Below, in pieces: positions 1 through 6,042 of a stretch of 7,776 bases of DNA. How positions within the stretch are numbered: position 1 is the first letter of the stretch; each line of letters starts with the position of its first letter. Below the pieces are notes generated by a model, which was not told the origin of the DNA, searched no databases, and was given only the letters and a program-made list of their open reading frames with translations. The DNA lies in NCBI GenBank assembly GCA_012513545.1, contig JAAZCB010000367.1, forward strand, positions 1 through 7,776. Direction: 5' to 3'. The DNA is from Clostridiaceae bacterium (GTDB lineage: Bacteria; Bacillota_A; Clostridia; Acetivibrionales; Acetivibrionaceae). The position numbers and the translations under genes are program-made.

Positions 1-1
1 C

Positions 2-595
2 ATTAAAAAAAGACCAAGAGGGATTTTTACATTTGTAGGTCATAGATATGATGATGGTCGAAAGGATTTAAGGAATTCATTAAAAGAGCATTTTATAAAT
101 AATGTAAATATATTTAATGAAGCAGTTTTTGATAATTCATTGGAAAATAAATCAAATAACCAATTAACACAAGACATGAATGTAAATGCGGATTTGGTTT
201 ATTTAGATCCTCCCTATTTTAGCCCAAAGTCAGATAATGATTATGTGAGAAGGTATCACTTTTTAGAGGGACTTGTAAGAAATTGGGAAGGATTAGAAAT
301 TCAGGAAAATACAAAAACCAAGAAATTTAAAAGTTATAAATCTCCATTTTCCAATAAAAGTGAGGCTTATAGTGAATTTGAAAAATTGTTCAACAAATTT
401 AAAGATTCAATTATAGCTGTTTCATACTCATCTAATTCCTTGCCAACTAAGGAAGAGTTGATAGATATCTTGAAAAATTTTAAGAAAAATGTATTTGTTC
501 AGGAAATTGATCATACTTATTCATTTGGAACGCAATCTCATAAAATTGGAAATGAAAATAATAGAGTAAAAGAATATTTATTTATTGCATCATAA
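2..595 (+). CDS. D12-class adenine-specific DNA methyltransferase, C-terminal part (5' truncated by window)
   Basis: This is the modification half of a restriction-modification system. It should transfer a methyl group from S-adenosylmethionine to the N6 of adenine in the recognition site, protecting host DNA. The frame is open from base 2, so the gene starts upstream and 197 residues are visible; the internal TTG at 140 is not a start. The catalytic motif IV, DPPY, is at 206-217 within LVYLDPPYF. It is followed by YVRRYHFLEG, SYSSNSLPTKEE and a C-terminal NNRVKEYLFIAS, all in the pattern I know from D12 methylases. Motif I (FxGxG, cofactor binding) must lie outside the window. The segment before DPPY is probably the end of the target-recognition region. 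The stop is 2 bases before the endonuclease start, so the two are likely co-transcribed and translationally coupled. An asymmetric site normally needs both strands methylated, so a second methylase gene or domain may lie upstream. The family call is firm; the target sequence is unknown. Confidence 0.9.
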   Translation: MKKRPRGIFTFVGHRYDDGRKDLRNSLKEHFINNVNIFNEAVFDNSLENKSNNQLTQDMNVNADLVYLDPPYFSPKSDNDYVRRYHFLEGLVRNWEGLEIQENTKTKKFKSYKSPFSNKSEAYSEFEKLFNKFKDSIIAVSYSSNSLPTKEELIDILKNFKKNVFVQEIDHTYSFGTQSHKIGNENNRVKEYLFIAS

Positions 596-597
596 TT

Positions 598-2349
598 ATG
601 CCAAACGTCTGGAATATAGGAAATACTACTGTAAGAAATCCTAAAAGAATCGAAAATGCCTTGAAAGTCTTTTTAGATGAAGGATTTTCAGGAAATGCAA
701 AAGGATCTGAAATTGAGGCTCGTCTTCACGCCCAATTGAAGGAACGGGAGGTATTAGAATTTGATGGTGAACCTTCCGATTGGAATGGTCGAAAATGGAG
801 AGCCGCATTTTATCAGCTAGGATTCATAAGTTTTGAAAGATATAACATTAATGCAACAAGATATTCAACAAGCGAATTTTTCAACCTCATTTCTATTCCA
901 GAAATAAAACAAGATTTTGAACTAACCCCCGCCGGTCGAAAATTGATTAATGCAAGCTCAGTCACTGAGATAGAGGAAATTTACAGTAGGCAATTTATTT
1001 GTTATGAATTACCAAATTCATTGGAAACTGGATTTCCTGATGGTTCAATGAAGCCTTTTGTATTATTGCTTCAGGTATTAAGTAAATTGCAACAAATTGG
1101 TCACGATGGTCTTACAAAACTAGAGACTGGATTATTCCTGCAAAAATTTAGAAATCATACTCAGGAATTGCCAAATCAAATTGTCGACGAAATTCTGACT
1201 TATAGACAAAAACTATCGGAATGCAAAAATCCTAAAGAAATAAGGGATTTAAAAAATGATTACAAAAATAAACTTGGAGAAGAAATCGGAATCAATCCAA
1301 ATTCTGTTGTTAGCGATTATGCTGATACAACTTTTAGATATTTTAGTCTATCTGGTCTTTTTTCAAGAATAGGTCAAACTTTAGTAATTAGATCAAACAA
1401 AATAAGGTTTGTTGATTCACTATTGTCATCTGAACCGATATTTCTATTTTCTCGAAATCCACTTGAATATTTCTCTCATTTTTATGAGAATACGTTTCCA
1501 CTTCCAACTGATGACAAGCAATTTGCACTGACAGAAATTGAAGAATTAAAAAATGGTATTCGAGATAAGAAGAATCCGTTATTATCAGAAGCAAATAAAT
1601 TGTCAATTGATTCTGATGCTTTAGAAATTAAACGCATTAGATTTGAGCTTATTGAATATAATAATTGGGAACGAGAAGAAGATTTCGCAAATGAACAGCA
1701 ATCAGATGATTCTATAAGGGATATTCTTAATTATTTAAAAGTTTTAAATGGTGAATCTGTTCCCAATGGACCTGAAATAGATGATTGCCCGGCTTATTTA
1801 GAATGGGCTGTATGGAGAAGTTTTTTGGCAATTGACGATTTAGTGAGTCCTATTCATACAACAAGGCGATTCCCGATTGATCAAGATTTTCATCCAAGAA
1901 ATACTGCACCAGGTGGTGGTGCGGATCTTTTATTTGAGTTTGAAACTTATGTGTTAGTTGTAGAGGTGACAATGACAAGTTCACATAGACAAATGGCTGT
2001 AGAAAGTGAACCAGTTCGGAGACATACAGTTCAGTATAAAGAGCAATATCCAAATAAGGACGTATACTGTTTGTTTATAGCACCAACAGTGGATAATAAT
2101 GTTGCAGAGACTTTTAGAATTGGTGTTTGGTATAAAGGAGATGAGGAGGAGTTTGTAAATATAGTTCCGATGAATTTATCCGATTTTATAGTTGCCATTG
2201 ATACATTAACTAGTAAAAAATATCATAATTCTGATTTTAAGACATTAATTGATAGGTGTTTGGTGTTTAGAAATGTAAGAGCACCACAATGGAAAACATC
2301 AATAGGAAAAGAAGTAAATGTATGGAGACAGAGGGTAATAGCTGTTTGA
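598..2349 (+). CDS. AlwI/BstNBI-family type IIS restriction endonuclease
   Basis: This 583-residue protein is the restriction half of the pair. The AlwI family (AlwI, MlyI, PleI and the nickase N.BstNBI) recognises five-base asymmetric sites such as GGATC or GAGTC and cuts a few bases away. The N-terminus WNIGNTTVRNPKRI (residues 5-18) and NGRKWRAAFYQLGFI fit the family, and the length is similar to N.BstNBI. The N-terminal part should bind DNA and the C-terminal part should cut it. The nuclease core shows E402 (YLEWAVWR), D443 (GGGADLLFEF), E456 in VVEVT and E469. The 13-residue steps D443-E456-E469 equal those I recall for N.BstNBI (D456, E469, E482). Like that family, it has ExT instead of the usual ExK. 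The ATG lies 2 bases after the methylase stop, with no room for its own promoter. The specificity, and whether it cuts one or both strands, cannot be read from sequence. No frameshift or stop breaks it. Confidence 0.88.
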   Translation: MPNVWNIGNTTVRNPKRIENALKVFLDEGFSGNAKGSEIEARLHAQLKEREVLEFDGEPSDWNGRKWRAAFYQLGFISFERYNINATRYSTSEFFNLISIPEIKQDFELTPAGRKLINASSVTEIEEIYSRQFICYELPNSLETGFPDGSMKPFVLLLQVLSKLQQIGHDGLTKLETGLFLQKFRNHTQELPNQIVDEILTYRQKLSECKNPKEIRDLKNDYKNKLGEEIGINPNSVVSDYADTTFRYFSLSGLFSRIGQTLVIRSNKIRFVDSLLSSEPIFLFSRNPLEYFSHFYENTFPLPTDDKQFALTEIEELKNGIRDKKNPLLSEANKLSIDSDALEIKRIRFELIEYNNWEREEDFANEQQSDDSIRDILNYLKVLNGESVPNGPEIDDCPAYLEWAVWRSFLAIDDLVSPIHTTRRFPIDQDFHPRNTAPGGGADLLFEFETYVLVVEVTMTSSHRQMAVESEPVRRHTVQYKEQYPNKDVYCLFIAPTVDNNVAETFRIGVWYKGDEEEFVNIVPMNLSDFIVAIDTLTSKKYHNSDFKTLIDRCLVFRNVRAPQWKTSIGKEVNVWRQRVIAV

Positions 2350-2372
2350 GCCAGCCCACACAGCCTAGCACA

Positions 2373-2414
2373 TTTGCAATTCGCACATGCGGTCACGCAA
2401 CCAAAAATTGCAAA
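2373..2414. other. Hairpin downstream of the endonuclease gene
   Basis: TTTGCAATT (2373-2381) and AATTGCAAA (2406-2414) are perfect 9-base inverted repeats around a 24-base loop, starting 24 bases after the endonuclease stop. The segment 2350-2450 is visibly richer in G+C than the genes. The hairpin could slow or end transcription, but its stem is A/T-rich and the nearest T-run (2438-2444) is 24 bases further on, so it is not a standard intrinsic terminator. The stretch between the hairpin and the structured element at 2541 has only the T-run motif and a weak GAAAC/GTTTC stem near 2471-2486. Confidence 0.4.
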
Positions 2415-2435
2415 AGAGCTTGTCTGTTTGCCACC

Positions 2436-2453
2436 GCTTTTTTTGCCTACCCT
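2436..2453 (+). repeat. Short shared motif, copy 1 (partner at 6006-6023)
   Basis: GCTTTTTTTGCC followed by TACCCT matches the segment at 6006-6023 at 16 of 18 bases. Both copies lie in the richer-G+C non-coding stretch between a gene and a structured element, but on opposite sides of that element. The similarity does not clearly extend beyond these 18 bases. It may be a remnant of a larger dispersed repeat, or chance helped by the T-run. Confidence 0.3.
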
Positions 2454-2540
2454 AAAAACTAATTTTTTCGGAAACAGCAGAGTTTCGATTGAACTGATTA
2501 ACGATTGCAAAAGATTGATAATTAAATGATAATGAATAAA

Positions 2541-2686
2541 GCCCAGCATACAACATCGTATATAAAACATTTGGCAGTCAGTGGGTTATTGAAGGTTTCA
2601 GCCCGTATCAAAAGTAGTTGTAACTTGACTGGAAAGTGCTTCGAAATGCCAAACGTTTCATATACGTAACCGTTGGCTGTAATAGC
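2541..2686 (+). repeat. attC-like structured recombination site, copy 1
   Basis: The element reads: left core ATACAAC (2548-2554), a 2-base gap, left arm 2557-2576, an interior of 70 bases, right arm 2647-2666, a 5-base gap, and right core GTTGGCT (2672-2678). The arms pair at 18 of 20 positions. The two exceptions (A2564 and A2569 facing C) become G-T wobbles on the bottom strand. The interior has a small stem (TGAA 2590-2593 with TTCA 2597-2600) and a 42-base block (2604-2645) that is 39/42 identical to copy 2 at 5781-5822. AAC/GTT ends around an imperfect palindrome match the plan of integron attC sites, although the flanking bases only partly fit RYYYAAC and GTTRRRY. In that model the crossover falls between G2672 and T2673. 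The alternative is a non-integron structured repeat or a minus-strand RNA. Confidence 0.65.
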
Positions 2687-2771
2687 AAGAGAGATAGTGC
2701 TAAAATTAAACATTGTAAAATGAAAAAAGAATTAAATTGATATACAGATTATATTTTAAACTAAATCCTAA

Positions 2772-3434
2772 ATGACAATGAAAAGATTATTGTTTTATTC
2801 GATTTTATTGGTCTGTTATTCTGCATATTCACAAGAAACAGATACGATAATGTATTCAGATATTGAATGTAATGAACCAATTGGTGATTCTGAAAAACAA
2901 AGTATTTCTATAAAATTAGAAAATGACACAATCGTTTTAGCAGGTAAAATTATTGCTAACTGTTGTGGGACACATTTAATAAAATATGAAGTATTTGAAG
3001 ATTCAATTTATTTCACTAGGATTGATACAGGAAACCTTTGTGATTGTTATTGTCTACATGATATAAACATAAAAATAGGAGATTGTACTTCAAACTTTTA
3101 TAATGTTAAACTTATTGAATTATCAGGTAACGATGGAATTGATACGCTAATTAATGCACAACAAACTGGCATTAATATTCCAAGCATTGAAAAAAAAACT
3201 AAAATTTTTCCAAATCCATTTAGTGAGTCAACAATCATAAGTTTTTCAAATCCTGACTTTAATAGTTTTACTTTCAAAATGTTTAATAGCTCTGGTTGTA
3301 TGATAAAAATGATTAACAACATAAGTACAGATTCTTTTCAATTACAAAAAGAAAATCTTAATTCAGGATTTTATTATTTCTACTTATACAGTTCAGGCAG
3401 AACATATTACTCTGGAAAATTAATAATTCAATAA
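2772..3434 (+). CDS. Secreted cysteine-rich protein with T9SS type A sorting domain
   Basis: This is a 220-residue exported protein of unknown function. Residues 1-20 form a signal peptide (hydrophobic LLFYSILLVCYSAYS, then Q21). Residues 21-125 form a probable beta-rich domain with a cysteine cluster: C64-C65 in NCCG, then C90, C92 and C94 in LCDCYC, which may bind a metal or form disulfides. Residues 144-220 look like a T9SS C-terminal sorting domain: KIFPNPF, the strands FKMFNSSG and NSGFYYFYLYSSG, and the end YSGKLIIQ. Such domains take a protein across the outer membrane and are usually cleaved on export. The start could be ATG 2772 or ATG 2778 (MKRLLFYS), and both leave the signal peptide intact. 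The peptidase gene follows after 11 bases, so they probably share a transcript. The 85 bases before it, after the attC-like site, hold only a weak TATATTTT at 2750-2757 as a possible promoter core. Confidence 0.85.
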   Translation: MTMKRLLFYSILLVCYSAYSQETDTIMYSDIECNEPIGDSEKQSISIKLENDTIVLAGKIIANCCGTHLIKYEVFEDSIYFTRIDTGNLCDCYCLHDINIKIGDCTSNFYNVKLIELSGNDGIDTLINAQQTGINIPSIEKKTKIFPNPFSESTIISFSNPDFNSFTFKMFNSSGCMIKMINNISTDSFQLQKENLNSGFYYFYLYSSGRTYYSGKLIIQ

Positions 3435-3445
3435 ACCCTATAAAA

Positions 3446-5686
3446 ATGAAAACTAACAAATTACTCCTAATCCAATTATTGCTAATATGCAGTATATCAC
3501 TTTTTGCCCAAGATTGGGTTTCATTAGATGATTCAAAAAATGCTCAAAAGCCTTCAATTGAGATAATTTCATCAACCTCGCAAGAATTTACATTTAAAGT
3601 TAAAGTGTTTGGTTTCTATAATCAGGAGATAAGTATTAACAATGCTCCTTATGATGAAATATATTTTCCTGATTACAATACTTTGAAGGAGGTTGGAAAA
3701 CCTGCATTACCTGTGATTACTGAATTAATAGGGATTCCTCCCCAAACAGATTTTTCAATCACAATAATTGATTCCACTTGGAAACAATTGTCTGATTTTA
3801 ACATAGCTCCATACCAAAAATCATTGCTAGAAACAGAGAAAAGAACAAGTGTCGATTTAAACAAAGAATTCTATTCTTCTTCTCTCAATTATCCTGAAAA
3901 AGTATTTGAATACTCAGAATTAATGAGTTGGAGAGGAATCGAAAATAGAAACATGACTGTTTGCCCATTTAGATATAACCCCAATAAACAATTACTTGAT
4001 GTAATGATAGAGTTTACCGTAAAGATAGAATTTACTTCGAAAACAAAAGGTCTGAAATCTCAACAAAGAAAAAGTCTTAGTACAAGCCATAGCAGAGCAT
4101 TTAATAAACATTTACTAAATTATGATAGTGAGCTTGTCAAAAGCTATTTTGATGGGGTAGATATTCAAACTATTGAAGAAGATGGGGAAACGATACCAGT
4201 TTTGAAATCAACAACTGCAACAACTACCGATTATGATTACCTTATAATAGCCTCCCCGACATATTTCAACTCAAAACCCTTACGTGCTTTGAAAGATTGG
4301 AAATCAAGGATTGGATATAAGTGTGAAATGGTCTCGACTTCTACAACAGGAACTACCACCTCTGATATAAAAGACTATATTACAGATGAATATACAAACA
4401 ATGGCATTGAATATGTTCTTTTTGTCGGAGACCATTCTGATATACCTATGTATAGCTGGAGTAGTTGTAATAGTGATTATTGGTATGGTTGTGTTAGTCC
4501 TGGGGGTAGTGCCGATTATCAAGCAGAAGTATCTATCGGTCGATTTTCAATAAGTAGTCTTACGGAATTAGAAAACATGGTTAATAAAACGATTAACTAT
4601 GAGAAATCGCCGCCTGTTAATGATTGGGTTGAGAAAAGTTTATTAATTGCACATATGGAAAATGCTCCCGGAAAATATCAAGACTGCAAAGAAGATATTA
4701 GAACAGCAACATATTCAATAACCACGCCTACTTTTGACAGGGCATATGGAGCACATGCAGCACAAGGAGGTAATGATGCAACCAATCAAACAGTAATTAA
4801 TGCAATTAATGACGGAAGAGGTCTGGTAAATTATAGGGGACATGGTTCAGTTACAGGCTGGCATAGTGGATGGTGCTACGATTATGATGAGTTTAATGCT
4901 GATGAAATTAGCAGTTTAACAAATACTACCGAAACACCTGTAATATTCAGTATTGCATGCTCAAACGGCACTATTAATTCATCAAGTGTTTGTCTTTTAG
5001 AGAATTTTACGAGAGGAACAAATGGTTCTGTTGCTTTCTTGGGGGCGACAAGAGCATCATACACGACAGAGAACCACACCTTGGATAAAGAACTTTACAA
5101 TCATATTTACGATGATGGTTTTTACAACATCGGTGATGTTTTAGTTCAAGCAAATATCCAAACAATGACTACTCATGGCAATAATTCGTCCTCAATACAC
5201 AATACAAAAATTTATTTATGGGGTGGCGACCCATCACTTGAAATTTGGACAGATACACCAAACCAGTTTTCAAGTGTTTCAATATCGGACAATGGAACTA
5301 ATGTTACGGTTAACACAGGAGGAATATCTGATTGTGATATAATCGTATGCAGTACTCTTGATGATGGCGATTCTTATTTTGAGGTTGCAGAAGGTGTGTC
5401 AAGTCATACCTTTAACTCTGTTGCTCGCCCATATTACGTGACAGTAAAAAAACATAATTATATTCCTTATCTTTCAGATACTTACGTGCAAAATAAAACA
5501 TTGTCAAGCGATGCATTTATATCAGGTAATAATATATATATTGGTTCAAATGTAACAACAAACGAACCAAGTGGACAGGTAACAATCCAAAATGGTGCTG
5601 ACATATTGTTCGATGCAAAAAATGATGTTAATCTTGATGGACTGTTTGAAGCTGAATTAGGAGGAACATTTGAGGTTATAAAATAA
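3446..5686 (+). CDS. Gingipain-like C25 family cysteine peptidase, secreted
   Basis: This 746-residue protein is a secreted cysteine peptidase related to Porphyromonas gingipains. Residues 1-22 are a signal peptide ending LFAQ. Residues of about 25-255 fit the C25 propeptide, including the segment KPALPVITELIGIPP. The catalytic domain runs from about 262 (DYDYLIIASPTYF) to 601 (GGDPSLEIW). The expected catalytic dyad is H466 in NYRGHGS and C505 in FSIACSNG; YVLFVGDHSDIP is also typical. After it come an Ig-like domain (about 605-690) and a C-terminal segment (about 707-746, QVTIQNGADILF to GGTFEVIK) resembling the 3-coathanger stack domain of Bacteroidota surface proteins. No T9SS sorting domain follows, unlike the gene just upstream. 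It lies 11 bases after that gene and may be made together with it. The substrate cannot be told; the family is clear and both catalytic residues are present, so it is probably active after propeptide removal. Confidence 0.92.
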   Translation: MKTNKLLLIQLLLICSISLFAQDWVSLDDSKNAQKPSIEIISSTSQEFTFKVKVFGFYNQEISINNAPYDEIYFPDYNTLKEVGKPALPVITELIGIPPQTDFSITIIDSTWKQLSDFNIAPYQKSLLETEKRTSVDLNKEFYSSSLNYPEKVFEYSELMSWRGIENRNMTVCPFRYNPNKQLLDVMIEFTVKIEFTSKTKGLKSQQRKSLSTSHSRAFNKHLLNYDSELVKSYFDGVDIQTIEEDGETIPVLKSTTATTTDYDYLIIASPTYFNSKPLRALKDWKSRIGYKCEMVSTSTTGTTTSDIKDYITDEYTNNGIEYVLFVGDHSDIPMYSWSSCNSDYWYGCVSPGGSADYQAEVSIGRFSISSLTELENMVNKTINYEKSPPVNDWVEKSLLIAHMENAPGKYQDCKEDIRTATYSITTPTFDRAYGAHAAQGGNDATNQTVINAINDGRGLVNYRGHGSVTGWHSGWCYDYDEFNADEISSLTNTTETPVIFSIACSNGTINSSSVCLLENFTRGTNGSVAFLGATRASYTTENHTLDKELYNHIYDDGFYNIGDVLVQANIQTMTTHGNNSSSIHNTKIYLWGGDPSLEIWTDTPNQFSSVSISDNGTNVTVNTGGISDCDIIVCSTLDDGDSYFEVAEGVSSHTFNSVARPYYVTVKKHNYIPYLSDTYVQNKTLSSDAFISGNNIYIGSNVTTNEPSGQVTIQNGADILFDAKNDVNLDGLFEAELGGTFEVIK

Positions 5687-5716
5687 GAAGGGGAAGAGTA
5701 AAGGCTTGGTTAATAA

Positions 5717-5882
5717 GCTACTACAGCCAACACGCGGTATAGTTAATTGCCGTTGCAGTGGGTATTCGAGCGGCACAGCTCGTATCAAAAGTAGTTGTAA
5801 CTTGATAGGTAAGTGCTTCGAACCCTGCCTGCCGGCAGGCAGGTCGGCAACTAACCATACCGCCATCCGTTACCTGCAAGCC
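5717..5882 (+). repeat. attC-like structured recombination site, copy 2
   Basis: The layout is that of copy 1: left core AGCCAAC (5725-5731), a 2-base gap, left arm GCGGTATAGTTAATTGCCG (5734-5752), interior, right arm CGGCAACTAACCATACCGC (5845-5863), a 5-base gap, and right core GTTACCT (5869-5875). The arms pair at 17 of 19 positions. The two exceptions, A5741 and A5746, sit at the same stem positions as in copy 1 and are again G-T wobbles on the bottom strand. The arm sequences are otherwise largely different from copy 1. The interior has CGAGC/GCTCG (5767-5771, 5778-5782) where copy 1 has its small stem, then the shared 42-base block (5781-5822). It is 22 bases longer than copy 1 because of the palindrome at 5824-5843. 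If it is an attC, a new cassette begins at T5870 with TTACCTGCAAGCC. Confidence 0.65.
5824..5843. repeat. Perfect 20-bp G+C-rich palindrome
   Basis: The sequence CCTGCCTGCCGGCAGGCAGG equals its own reverse complement. It sits exactly between the conserved block and the right arm of the second attC-like site, where copy 1 has a single base, so it looks like an insertion. It is much richer in G+C than its surroundings. I recall the same palindrome as a dispersed short repeat in Bacteroidota and some candidate-phylum genomes, where it shows up in spurious translations as LPAGRQAG. Confidence 0.75.
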
Positions 5883-6042
5883 AATGAAACGACAGTGCAA
5901 CATGATAAACAAACTGATTAAAATAGAAAACAAGAAAATGCCGACGCACAAAAGCAAGAGTTTTGCAGCCCATCCCTGCAACCTTCCCTTCGCTGCCAAA
6001 CACATGCTTTTTTTGCCAACGCTCATGCGAACTTTGTGGATA
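5883..6042. other. Non-coding leader between attC-like site and transglutaminase-like gene
   Basis: The frame of the downstream gene is open back to 5884, but the peptide it would encode ahead of the signal sequence (53 residues) has no recognisable domain, overlaps the tail of the attC-like site, and would bury the signal peptide. I treat it as untranslated. It contains a small hairpin (CAAAA, 7-base loop, TTTTG near 5949-5965) and the second copy of the GCTTTTTTTGCC motif. No clear promoter was found. Confidence 0.5.
6006..6023 (+). repeat. Short shared motif, copy 2 (partner at 2436-2453)
   Basis: GCTTTTTTTGCC followed by AACGCT matches 2436-2453 at 16 of 18 bases. It lies 20 bases before the start chosen for the transglutaminase-like gene. 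Function is unknown. Confidence 0.3.

Larger units (their letters stand above)
2673..5869 (+). mobile_element. Putative integron-type gene cassette (cassette B) with two genes
   Basis: The proposed cassette runs from T2673, just inside the right core of the first attC-like site, to G5869 in the right core of the second. In integrons the start of a cassette is complementary to the left end of its own attC. Here GTTGGCTGTAATAGC (2672-2686) matches the reverse complement of 5717-5731 at 14 of 15 bases, and the match stops there. Each element's own two ends agree only at AAC/GTT and a few scattered bases, so simple duplication does not explain the match. The cassette would carry the small T9SS protein and the C25 peptidase, with the site at its 3' end as usual. 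At about 3.2 kb it is large for a cassette. No integrase gene is in view, so mobility is inferred only from the site structure. Confidence 0.55.

Noticed and set aside
140..595. Methylase as a short complete gene starting at TTG 140
   Set aside because: The same frame is open to the window edge and encodes family-typical residues before 140, so the gene is longer and begins outside.
2373..2444. Intrinsic terminator after the endonuclease gene
   Set aside because: The T-run is 24 bases from an A/T-rich stem, so the arrangement does not fit a rho-independent terminator.
2223..2713. Minus-strand frames of 115 and 63 codons over the end of the endonuclease gene and the first attC-like site
   Set aside because: One overlaps a well-supported gene and both cross structured non-coding sequence; no signal peptide or motif supports them.
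2720..2740. Six-codon upstream frame (MKKELN) before the small T9SS gene
   Set aside because: Too short to judge and likely chance in A-rich sequence; no sign of attenuation.
2541..5882. CRISPR array or transposon terminal repeats
   Set aside because: There are only two copies 3 kb apart in direct orientation, with no spacers, no transposase and no target duplication seen; the covarying stems and matched ends fit attC-like sites better.
5706..5921. Open frames across the second attC-like site on both strands, including LPAGRQAG-type peptides
   Set aside because: They are by-products of the palindrome and stem arms; they have no domain, and the conserved signal is in the structure, not the reading frame.
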